64,000 bases of DNA from DATFVA01 sp963832715. Its GTDB lineage: Bacteria > Bacteroidota > Ignavibacteria > Ignavibacteriales > Ignavibacteriaceae. The translations under genes were made by a program, and so were the position numbers. The DNA lies in assembly GCA_963832715.1 (NCBI GenBank), contig CAWHVB010000005.1:62001-126000 (forward strand), given 5' to 3'. The notes under the pieces are model-generated. The model worked only from the letters and a program-made list of their open reading frames with translations, was not told the origin of the DNA and made no database searches. The stretch's first letter is position 1, and each line of letters begins with the position of its first letter. Positions 9,834 to 18,670 of the stretch are shown here, piece by piece.

Positions 9834-9862
9834 AAAAGACCGCCTTATTCAAGCGGTCTTTT
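9834..9862 (-). terminator. Rho-independent terminator
   Basis: AAAAGACCGC / GCGGTCTTTT stem with a TTATTCAA-type loop, downstream of the stop at 9888 on the minus strand. It also sits just upstream of the 9799 start, insulating the two paralogues. Confidence 0.85.
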
Positions 9863-9887
9863 ATTAAAGAAAAAGATCAGGAAAATA

Positions 9888-11669
9888 TTACTTTAAGAGC
9901 AGCATCTTCTTAATCTGAACTGAATTATCGCTCTGCAGCTTATAGAAATAAGCGCCGGTCGGTAATGATTTTGCACTGAATTCAACCTGGTGGAAACCTT
10001 CGGTTACAACACCGTTAACCAGAACAGCAACTTCCTGACCAAGCAGGTTGTAAACTGCTAATTTAACTTTACCTGACTGAGGAACGGTAAAGCTGATTGT
10101 AGTTGTCGGGTTGAAAGGATTAGGATAGTTCTGAGCAAGGTTGAATGTTTTAGGACCGGTAACAGAAACTTCAACTTCGTTTGAATATTCAAAACGGCCG
10201 TTGAAATCAAGCTGTTTCAGTCTATAAGTGTAATTTCCGTTATTTACGTTTTGATCAACAAAAGAGTAAGCTTTTGGATCTGTTGTAGTGCCTGAACCTT
10301 TGACGAAACCAACAGTTGAATATGTTCCGTTTTCGCTTTTTCTTTCAACTTCAAACATCCTGTTATTGGTTTCAGTAGCGGTCTGCCAGTTAAGAACGAC
10401 CTGACCTAAGGTGTTTGTATTTGCAGTGAAAGATGTTAATTCAACAGGAACAATCGTGAGATCGGTTACTGTGTAATCATCTACATACATCTCATCTGTT
10501 GCAGCTGCGCCGAAGAAATCATTGGCTGCCAGCATATCAGCAATAGGTGTACCGCTTGCACCAAGGGTCCACTGCCATGAGTAAACCATAGAACCATTAT
10601 ACCAGTATTCAGCCATATCATTGTCGAGATCAACAATAACCTGGTTCAGAACCCAGGCATCATATGTATATGTGAAAGTTGCAGCCAGGTTTCCGCCTGC
10701 ATTTAACGAACCGGCAGCGCCGGCATTGAAGTATACTTCGAGTCCCCACTCCTGGGCAGCGACAAACTGACTCAGAGTATTGAAGTATCCTGTTTTTCCT
10801 GTGGGAATATAATTATAGAAATCGATTTCCCATTTACCAGCGGTTTCAGGACCCCAGTAATGAACTTCATCATTATCCGGAGCAACTACAAAAGAATTAG
10901 CACCGCTGTGAGCCCAGTTGCTTGATACATAAGCATCGGTAGTACCATCGCATGGGTTCAGATTCCAGGTAGTCCAGTCAGTAGGATTCTGGCATGCAAG
11001 CTGTTGACCTGCAGTATATGAATCAAAATTATCGGAGAAAATTACTGTACCTACAGGAGGTCCAGTCTGAACAACACCGCGGATATTCCAGTTGTAGTTT
11101 AATCCGAAATCATTTAAGTGCTGCCAGGTACCAGAATCGTTAACGAAGTCGCCGTCAGGATCAGCAGGACCTGCATCAACGCCGAAAGGATAAGCAGCAG
11201 CAGTAGCATCTTCTACCTGAAGGCATACCCATAAGTCATTTCCTGAAACAGGAATATTAGTGGTTAGGGCAACTTCATTCCAATCGCCTACAGTTAAAGA
11301 GCCTAAATCCAAAGGTTGGCTAAGTAATAAAGCACCAGGGTCAGTGGCTGTTCCGGCATCATAGATCATTATGGTTAGACCGGTTGCAGCCTGAGTATAA
11401 TGAAATTGAACAGCTTGTAATGTTCCGCCTGCATAAGCACCAAGAATGCTGGCTCTGAACCTTGCACCGCCGATAAAAGTGGCGCCGCCATCGCCGACTG
11501 AATTACCAGCATTATCGCCATCGTAATGAACGATAACCATATCATTTGGTGAATCAGGACTTCTTGATTCGTTATGTCCCTGATTCAAAGAAAAATTCTG
11601 GCTGAATCCTATGGAATATAGGAGAAAGGAAAAGAGTGCTGTGAAAAGAAAACGGTTGAACTGTTTCAT
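9888..11669 (-). CDS. Secreted T9SS cargo protein, tandem paralogue 2 (with FN3-like module)
   Basis: 593 residues from the ATG at 11669, chosen because an AGGAGG lies 5 bp upstream and a signal peptide (MKQFNRFLFTALFSFLLYS) starts there; a longer frame to 11735 has neither. Its two N-terminal beta domains match the paralogue at 8285-9799 almost residue for residue. It then carries an extra module of about 90 residues (PVELTSFTANTN ... WQTATETNNR ... RLKQLDFNGR) before the sorting domain (QNYPNPFNPTTTI ... KKMLLLK). This is a recent tandem duplication with module gain or loss. Confidence 0.87.
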   Translation of the reverse strand: MKQFNRFLFTALFSFLLYSIGFSQNFSLNQGHNESRSPDSPNDMVIVHYDGDNAGNSVGDGGATFIGGARFRASILGAYAGGTLQAVQFHYTQAATGLTIMIYDAGTATDPGALLLSQPLDLGSLTVGDWNEVALTTNIPVSGNDLWVCLQVEDATAAAYPFGVDAGPADPDGDFVNDSGTWQHLNDFGLNYNWNIRGVVQTGPPVGTVIFSDNFDSYTAGQQLACQNPTDWTTWNLNPCDGTTDAYVSSNWAHSGANSFVVAPDNDEVHYWGPETAGKWEIDFYNYIPTGKTGYFNTLSQFVAAQEWGLEVYFNAGAAGSLNAGGNLAATFTYTYDAWVLNQVIVDLDNDMAEYWYNGSMVYSWQWTLGASGTPIADMLAANDFFGAAATDEMYVDDYTVTDLTIVPVELTSFTANTNTLGQVVLNWQTATETNNRMFEVERKSENGTYSTVGFVKGSGTTTDPKAYSFVDQNVNNGNYTYRLKQLDFNGRFEYSNEVEVSVTGPKTFNLAQNYPNPFNPTTTISFTVPQSGKVKLAVYNLLGQEVAVLVNGVVTEGFHQVEFSAKSLPTGAYFYKLQSDNSVQIKKMLLLK

Positions 11670-11859
11670 AGATCCTCCTAACACGATTGAAGTTAATGAA
11701 AAAAAATGGAATGCATATTGCCCATCATAATGCACAATTCCATTACTTGTTATTAAATTACTTAGGCTTTTTCATTAAATGAATTTAACGTACAAATAAG
11801 ATATGATTTTTTTTTTATAATTATCAACAAATTAAGAGAAAAAAAATGTGATCCCGGAT

Positions 11860-11892
11860 AAAAAAAAGACCTCTCCCGGGGGAGAGGTCTTC
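11860..11892 (-). terminator. Rho-independent terminator of the M28 peptidase gene
   Basis: Perfect 12-bp stem AAGACCTCTCCC / GGGAGAGGTCTT with a 2-nt loop and an adjoining A-run, giving a minus-strand U tract after the stop at 11920. The stem differs from the GACCGCC family. Confidence 0.88.
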
Positions 11893-11919
11893 CTGAATTT
11901 TAGTGGATTTGAAGTTTTT

Positions 11920-13392
11920 TTACTCCAATAGCAACATTTTTTTCATCCTAACTAAACCATCGTACTGAATTTTATATAGATAAACTCCGCTGGGGAAATT
12001 TGCGGACTTAAAATTTACCTCATGATAGCCAGCTTCGTAATAACCATCAGCCAATACAGCTATCTCTTCCCCTACTACATTATAAACCGAGAGTTTGACA
12101 TATGAAGCCCCGGGTATACTGAACCGGATTTTGGTTTCCGGGTTGAAAGGATTGGGATAATTCTGTTCCAGAACAAATCCATTCGACGGGTTAATATTCA
12201 TTTCAACTACCGGTGAATAATTGAATGAACCATTATTGTCTATTTGTTTCAGCCTGTAGACATATTTGCCGGGCTGACTGATTTTTGAGTCACTGAAAGA
12301 ATAACTTTCCGGAGACTGTGTAGTTCCGTTTCCTTTTACAAATCCTATAGAATACCATCCCGAATTTCCGGTCTTCTTCTGGATCTCAAATCCGTAGTTG
12401 TTCAGCTCAGTGGCGGTCTGCCATTGTAGGTTTACATTTTGATTATCCCAGCTTCCTGTAAATGAAGTAAGCTCAACCGGTATCACACCTGATGCCTTCG
12501 CCATCAGAGCCAGGGTACCTATAGAGAGTTTTGAACATTTTTCAAAATATGGAAAATTGTAATGTGAAATGAGATCGTTTGAAGTGTGGTAATACTGGTT
12601 AAAGTCGCCGTAGTAATTTTCAATCAGGAGTATTGCCGAATACCCATGGTTCCAGAAGGAGGCATGATCGCTTGCAGTTATACCGGGATTGATTATTGAT
12701 GGCTGAATCCCCACGGAATAAGCTGAGTTAACCATCACCATTGAATCTTTTAGTGCAACAGAGTTAGCTATGTTTTTTGTATGGATTTCGGCGAGGTTGT
12801 CGTTATTGCTGTCCCACGCGATCATATCCATATTGATTACCCCGAGTATATTCAGAGATGTATTTGCAGCATAATAGGCGCTGCCCAGGAGTCCCAGCTC
12901 CTCGGCATCCCAAACAGCATAAATAATTGTGTAATCAAATTCAAAGTCTTTTAAAACACGTGCTGCTTCAATAACGGCACAGGTACCGCTTCCGTTATCA
13001 TCTGCTCCGGGAGCCAATCCAGTGGAGGGCATATCATCATAATGAGCACAAATTATAAAGTATTGGTCGGGATGGACATTCCCCGGCTGAATTGCATAGA
13101 CATTCCTTCCGCTGCTGAATGTCTGATCGAATGCCTGCATACCGTAAGATTCAAATTTGGCCTTAATGTAGTCGGCAGCTTTGTCGTTTGTCGCTGAATT
13201 GTAATACCTGGTGGTGATGGTAACAGGCTGCCCGTTAATGATAACAGGGACCTGACCGGATAGTTCATTTACAAACTTTGTGAGTGAATCAATACTGACA
13301 TTATTAACTGCCTGCTGTACTAGAGGATTGACTTGTGCCATCCCCTGGTGAAAGAAGAAGAATGCAAGGAAGATAGTAACAATTTTTTTCAT
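11920..13392 (-). CDS. Secreted M28-family zinc aminopeptidase with T9SS sorting domain
   Basis: 490 residues from the ATG at 13392 (GAGGT upstream, signal peptide ending GMAQ); the longer frame to 13482 lacks a signal at its start. The M28 metal ligands and catalytic residues are visible: H117 in CAHYDD, the PGADDNGSG Asp near 131, E164/E165 in DAEELGLLGS, D189 in NMDM and H243 in SDHASF. They are followed by an FN3-like module (PVELTSFTGSW ... WQTATELNN) and the sorting domain (QNYPNPFNPETKI ... KKMLLLE). Expected role: release of N-terminal amino acids from peptides outside the cell. All key residues are present, so it should be active. Confidence 0.92.
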   Translation of the reverse strand: MKKIVTIFLAFFFFHQGMAQVNPLVQQAVNNVSIDSLTKFVNELSGQVPVIINGQPVTITTRYYNSATNDKAADYIKAKFESYGMQAFDQTFSSGRNVYAIQPGNVHPDQYFIICAHYDDMPSTGLAPGADDNGSGTCAVIEAARVLKDFEFDYTIIYAVWDAEELGLLGSAYYAANTSLNILGVINMDMIAWDSNNDNLAEIHTKNIANSVALKDSMVMVNSAYSVGIQPSIINPGITASDHASFWNHGYSAILLIENYYGDFNQYYHTSNDLISHYNFPYFEKCSKLSIGTLALMAKASGVIPVELTSFTGSWDNQNVNLQWQTATELNNYGFEIQKKTGNSGWYSIGFVKGNGTTQSPESYSFSDSKISQPGKYVYRLKQIDNNGSFNYSPVVEMNINPSNGFVLEQNYPNPFNPETKIRFSIPGASYVKLSVYNVVGEEIAVLADGYYEAGYHEVNFKSANFPSGVYLYKIQYDGLVRMKKMLLLE

Positions 13393-13692
13393 TGTCTTTT
13401 GTACCTCTGCTGTTGGAATAATTTGACTGGTTAGTTGAAATCTCTCCTGATTTAATAAATGATCAACCAATACGGTTACCAACTACGATGCCATAGGCAA
13501 AACTTTACTCATTCATTGATTTTTTGAAAAAATAAGGCAGTGAAGAGGCAGTGCTATTCATTTTTTCCACAATGGAAGAGAAGGGATTATTGGAAGTGAT
13601 AAACCCGCAGCACAGCTCAGATCTGAAAATCAGGTCATAAGAACCGCGCTGCGCTATTTATTCCAAACTCAGGCCGGGAGACCTGAGCTGCG

Positions 13693-15629
13693 TTATTTGA
13701 TTACAACCATTTTTTTCAGACTGCTGTAATTCCCTGCCTCCATTTTATACATATACACACCGCTTGCCAGGCCGGATGCATTGAAATTTACAGAATGAGC
13801 GCCGGCTTCCTGAAAACCATTGACGAGAGTTTGAATTTCCCGTCCCAGCACATCATAAACTTTTAGTGTTACAAATCCATTGTAGGGGAGTGTATAGCTT
13901 ATTAAAGTTGCCGGATTAAAAGGATTCGGATAGTTCTGTGCAAGCTGATAGTCGGGCGAACTTGTCGAATTAATCTCAATTATATTTGAATAATCATACC
14001 CGCCATTAAAATCAACCTGCTTCAGACGATAGTACACATTACCATTCACGCCTTCGTCGGTGAAAGAATAACTGTGCGGCTGTTCGGTAGTTCCGCTGCC
14101 TTCTACAAATCCCCGTGCAGCATAACTATCGCCATCAATACTTCTCTCAATTTCGAATCCCCTGTTGTTCTTTTCGGTTGAAGTTTGCCATTCGAGTATA
14201 TTTTTTCCTCCGGAAGTTCTTGCGTTAAAGCTTACCAGCTCAACCGGGACATTGTTTATTGCAGCTGTATAAATATCCATATCGGTGCCTCCCGCTCTTT
14301 CATCTGTCCATACGGGTACTACAATATTTCCGCCGTAAGCATCAATGCCTATGTAGTCTCCAAACCTTACATCACTGTTTGGTGTAGTAGTGGGTGATGG
14401 CTGAGTGCTGATTAATTCATTGGTAAAAGTCTGTCCTCCGTCGGTCGACCTTGCCAGATATGCTTCAATAACTGAGTTGCTTGAGGTGTTCCTCGTGTCG
14501 TAGAAAATAAGATCTATTTCGCCGCTTTCGGCTACGGTTATCCATGGCCAGTATTGTTCACGGCCGTTACTGACGGGGTCATTATTTATTCTCAATGCGG
14601 CAGACCATGTTTCTCCGCCATCTGTTGACTTGCACTCAGAAAGATATCGCCGTCTCCGTTTCGTTCATCATTCCAGGTAACATAAATATTTCCATTATAC
14701 TTTCCCCCGCTCAGATCAACAGCCATTGAAGGGAACCACGCGTTTGGACAGGGACTGATTACTTTGTCTTTTCCAAAGGTTGACCCACCGTCTGTTGATT
14801 TATCAAAGTAAATATTCTCTGAAGAGAAATCATATCCGTACCATGCAACATACACTTCTCCATTTGGTCCTATGGCGGGCATAGAGCCCTGAACACTTAG
14901 ATTAGAACCATTGCTTATATTTACCGGGCTGGTCCAGGTTACTCCCTGGTCAGTTGATCTGACAAGCAGAATATTCGTACCGCTGGTGAATCTTGTCCAG
15001 CTTACATACATATTATTATAGTAGGGACTCGCAGGAGAAAAATCGGTTATTACATATTCCTTATCTTCAAAAGCATTCGAATTGTTTGCAAGTTGGTAAA
15101 CCGAATCGAATGTCACGCCGCCATCAACGGATTTAAAAAGCCAGAGTTCTCCGTTAGCTGTGTTATCATTTAAGGAAACTGTAACTATATAAAAATTGCC
15201 GGCAGTATCCGTCGCAACTGCAGGATCACTTGATAGTGCGCAAGTAGGAATTATCTGGGGAGTAAGCTGACTTACAGACCAGGTTAAACCGCCATCAGTT
15301 GAGTAGCTGTATCCTATTCTGCGGAGGGCAGGGTAAACTCCCGTTCTGAAATCGCGCCAGGCTGCTACTACACGGTTGGGATCTTTCCTGCTTATCTTTA
15401 CAGAAGGTTCATTCTGCGGATGAGTTTCATCAGAAATATCCAGGTTGTCGAATACAGAAGGCATTTGGCCGCGCGGTACAAAATTGTGTTCATCATAATG
15501 CATTTTTTCCAGCCAGGGTTCGGGGTTTGCCTCCAGGGGTCTCTGAAACAATTCCCTGAGGTCCTGCGCTGAGATAAAAAAGGGAATCGATAAGGTGAGA
15601 ATAACGGTAAAGAGTAGGATTTTTTTCAT
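13693..15629 (-). pseudogene. BNR-repeat (sialidase-like) T9SS protein broken by a frameshift
   Basis: Two overlapping frames make one protein of about 640 residues. The upstream part (ATG at 15629 after GGAGATCAC, signal peptide to FISAQ) ends at a TGA near 14592. The downstream part resumes in the next frame. Restoring one base near 14629-14636 joins ..FLSA to KSTDGGETW, rebuilding a BNR Asp box. Other boxes are STDGGLTW, SVDGGVTF, STDQGVTW, STDGGSTF and STDGGQTF. An FN3-like module (PVELVSFNA) and sorting domain (QNYPNPFNPATLI) follow. It belongs to the sialidase/exported BNR superfamily, with no catalytic set that I can assign. It may be a true pseudogene or a sequence error. Confidence 0.82.
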
Positions 15630-15772
15630 CGTGATCTCCATTATTGAACATAGAGGATTTATAACGATAAATAAATTACATTTAATTTCATTTAAAGAGT
15701 AGCACAAAGTTCACGATAGCTACAGGTTTACCAAATTGAACGGAAAGGAGGTTGGTGCAGAGGCTTCGCTTA

Positions 15773-15823
15773 GCGATTCAGCGAATCGCCTTATACGTTT
15801 CCCTAAGCGATTCAGCGAATCGC
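15773..15823. repeat. Two copies of a 17-nt palindrome (GCGATTC-AGC-GAATCGC)
   Basis: Perfect 7-bp inverted repeats with a 3-nt loop at 15773-15789 and 15807-15823, spaced 17 bp. The second copy extends to 10 bp arms. They lie between divergent genes upstream of the small plus-strand gene and resemble REP-type intergenic palindromes. Confidence 0.8.
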
Positions 15824-15937
15824 TTTACATGCCTTCAACCCTGGTTATTGTCGGATCGTTGCTGCCTTCAGCGTGTATTCACTATTCAAAATTTAATTTT
15901 AAATTAGAGGTGTATTTAAAATATCACAGGAATCCTT

Positions 15938-16144
15938 ATGATACCCGACGAACTCATCAAAGCAAATAAAGCCATTACGAAGCTCAGGTACGAGTTTGAA
16001 GAATATGACTCGGATGAGACGAGAGAAGTACTGGATATACTGCAGTTTCATATGTTTATGGTAATAAGTTATTTCAATAAACCCGAACTGAATGCGGATG
16101 ATGTCAAAAAAAGGCTAATTGAAAAACTTGCTGGTGCATTTTGA
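15938..16144 (+). CDS. Small hypothetical acidic helical protein
   Basis: 68 residues, ATG preceded by AGGAA. The sequence is rich in Glu, Asp and Lys and predicted helical (ITKLRYEFEEYDSDETREV), with no signal peptide or membrane segment. It stands alone on the plus strand between minus-strand secreted genes. Balanced, non-repetitive composition suggests a real gene, but I recognise no family. Confidence 0.5.
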   Translation: MIPDELIKANKAITKLRYEFEEYDSDETREVLDILQFHMFMVISYFNKPELNADDVKKRLIEKLAGAF

Positions 16145-16188
16145 TTCCTTGATTCTTCCTGCAAAAGCATTCCGCAGTTTCCAATAAT

Positions 16189-18267
16189 CTATCTTAGCAG
16201 GAGCATTTTCTTTGTTACTGAATATTGACCTGCTCTCAGAGTATAGAAATAAATCCCGCTTGACAATCCTGATGCATTAAAACTTACTTCGTATGTTCCT
16301 GATGATTTTTCTTCGTTTACAAGTTCTTTAACTTCCTGTCCCAGGAGGTTATATATTATGAGGCTTACCCTGGCGGTTTGAGGTATTGCATAACGGATCT
16401 TTGTAGATGGATTAAAAGGATTAGGATAGTTTCCAAGTGAATATTCGGAAGTATTGTCAGCTGAACCGGCGATAACATCATTAATTATCCCGTAACTCCC
16501 GATCGTAAAGGCGGGTTCGAGAAGAAGTTCAGTCGCGTTTCCCGAAAGATCCGGAATTGTTATCTTCAAATCAACGGCTGCCGAATCATAACCGGTTAAA
16601 GGAGTAAGGTCGGTCTCATAAAGAGATCCCAGCGCACTATCATTAAGTACGATCCCGCAGGGCAGATATTCCCAATGACCTGTAATAGTTGATCTCACCT
16701 GAACACTGACAGAGTCTGCAGCAAGATTGCCCTCGGGATCATTTCCCGAAAACATTATGCCTGCTCGGCCGTTCTTTTCAAAATGCCTTTGAGGAATGCC
16801 GTCTTCATCAGTAATATTCAGGGAGGTAATAAACGGGGGAGTTTTGTCCTGATTTTTGAGATTAAATTTCTGTGTTGTTAATACGGCAGATTGGGTATCT
16901 TCTATCAGTGAGTTTTTATTGGTTGTCTGCAATGTATATTTATCCTGGTCCGCATATAGTGTAGGAGTATCCCCAATGATCCCCTGCGCAATAAGATTAT
17001 TTCCCGAATCGAAGAGCCTGTAGTTCGAATTGAATAAGTCGGTTGAACGGAATTCAGAAGCAAGTCCGTAATATTGATTCAGCAGCGTGATAGTTGTTTC
17101 GGAATTATATAAGAGTGCATCTGTATACCCGGCGGTATACCCGAGAGTTATCGGGGATCGTGATGGATACAGGATAGTATTAGGAGGAGTATTGTAGAAT
17201 CCTGCCATCGGATAGATAAAAACAGAACCGTTCTCGGTCTGTATTCCGTAAGTGCAGAATCTGTATACACGGTTTTCATCTACTGCGAACATTCCCGTGC
17301 AGAATCCGGTTTCACTACTGTTGAAAGGAGTAAGGAATATTTTTCCTTCCCATTTATTTCCCGGAATTTTATTAACGGCACCCCACCCGAAAAGATAATC
17401 GCCGCCGAACCTCACAAAATCCCAGAACCCTACAGTGGAAGAGTCGCCTTTTCCCGAAAGGCAGTCGACAGCGTGTTCCGAAAAATCAGCGGGATCATTT
17501 GTCAGCGTTTCCGGTCCGTTCAGTCCTTTTATTACCCGGTGATTTATAGCGTAAATTGTCTTTGAATCTGAAAGATCCGCGCGATGCAGACCGCAGGAGA
17601 ACCAGACATCAGGAGAAAAACCGGAGAGATAAAAATTGAAAACAGTGAATCCCTGGAAAGTAAAGTGAGCATTTATCTTAGCGAAGTAGAACTGAACAGG
17701 AGTCCAGTAAAACTCATTTATAATCGAAAGAGGGTTCCCATTCTCATCAAGGTTATTAACCGTGACAGGATAAGAATCATTATAATTTACTGCTATAGTA
17801 TCAGACTGCGAGACGTTTATATCTTCCTTCACAATAAAAATATCCTTGTTCTGCATAGGTATTTCGCTGTAACTGAACAACTGATAGATCCCTGCCGGCA
17901 CAGTTACCTCCCCGAAAGTATGACTGCTGTTCCATGATATCTGCGAATCATCCACCTGGTAACCATCATTGAAAAGGACCAGGATAAAACAATAATTATC
18001 AAAGCTAAGATATAATCTGACCGAATCCTCTGCAGTCTCGAACTCAGATTCTTTCGTGTTTGGAAATGTCATAGTAAAACAGCCTTCAGTCCCGTTCAGA
18101 TTCCTGACAGAAGTTTTTCCCGGTAAGAGAGAATCATTAATAGATCTGGTATAATCAACAGGTTCAGCACGGGAGATGTGTTTACCCGGATAAAAAATAT
18201 AATGATCCTGACAGAAGCTTATCGAAGAAAAAAGAATAGCGAGAACTAGTACTTTATTTGAGAACAT
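16189..18267 (-). CDS. Large secreted T9SS cargo protein of unknown function
   Basis: 692 residues, ATG at 18267, signal peptide ending ISFCQ. The body of about 600 residues is beta-rich and unrecognised. Around residues 480-580 it contains an Ig-like stretch (PPFITSLNITDEDGIPQRH). The C terminus is the sorting domain with GNYPNPFNPSTKI and KKMLLLR. No catalytic motif is visible. No clear terminator follows the stop. Confidence 0.8.
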   Translation of the reverse strand: MFSNKVLVLAILFSSISFCQDHYIFYPGKHISRAEPVDYTRSINDSLLPGKTSVRNLNGTEGCFTMTFPNTKESEFETAEDSVRLYLSFDNYCFILVLFNDGYQVDDSQISWNSSHTFGEVTVPAGIYQLFSYSEIPMQNKDIFIVKEDINVSQSDTIAVNYNDSYPVTVNNLDENGNPLSIINEFYWTPVQFYFAKINAHFTFQGFTVFNFYLSGFSPDVWFSCGLHRADLSDSKTIYAINHRVIKGLNGPETLTNDPADFSEHAVDCLSGKGDSSTVGFWDFVRFGGDYLFGWGAVNKIPGNKWEGKIFLTPFNSSETGFCTGMFAVDENRVYRFCTYGIQTENGSVFIYPMAGFYNTPPNTILYPSRSPITLGYTAGYTDALLYNSETTITLLNQYYGLASEFRSTDLFNSNYRLFDSGNNLIAQGIIGDTPTLYADQDKYTLQTTNKNSLIEDTQSAVLTTQKFNLKNQDKTPPFITSLNITDEDGIPQRHFEKNGRAGIMFSGNDPEGNLAADSVSVQVRSTITGHWEYLPCGIVLNDSALGSLYETDLTPLTGYDSAAVDLKITIPDLSGNATELLLEPAFTIGSYGIINDVIAGSADNTSEYSLGNYPNPFNPSTKIRYAIPQTARVSLIIYNLLGQEVKELVNEEKSSGTYEVSFNASGLSSGIYFYTLRAGQYSVTKKMLLLR

Positions 18268-18670
18268 ATTTCCACCCTGAGATTAGTTAGACTGAGAAGG
18301 TAGATATTTGGAATAGTGAAATCCCCGGCTGTTTTTTGATGTCTCAAAACTAATCTGCCATACTTTCCTTTTCAAATATTTTGTTGTGTAAAAATTTTTC
18401 CGGGCAAATATGCGGACCCATCCATTGTTTCTAAATCTTTGTCATTATTATCATTTTCCATAAGCTTATCTTGTACCACAACTTTTCTCACACAGTACCC
18501 ATCATTCAAAATTTCTTTCCTAACGTTGTCGCATCATGATTCTAACTGGTGGCGCAGCATTTTAACACTCCAATGTGTTAGAGGCAGGTTCATCAAAATC
18601 ATTTTCCTTTACAGTTTGATTTGCTGTATCTGTTTTCAAATGACAACGTACACCTTACATCTTCATAGAT
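18268..18670. other. Intergenic region, nothing recognised
   Basis: About 400 AT-rich bases between two minus-strand secreted-protein genes. A short plus-strand frame (18439-18699) overlaps the end of the beta-helix gene and has no ribosome-binding site, so it was not called. No strong hairpin or repeat was seen. Confidence 0.5.

Noticed and set aside
15736..15969. 77-codon plus-strand frame over the palindromes
   Set aside because: It is spanned by the inverted repeats and overlaps the better small gene at 15938.
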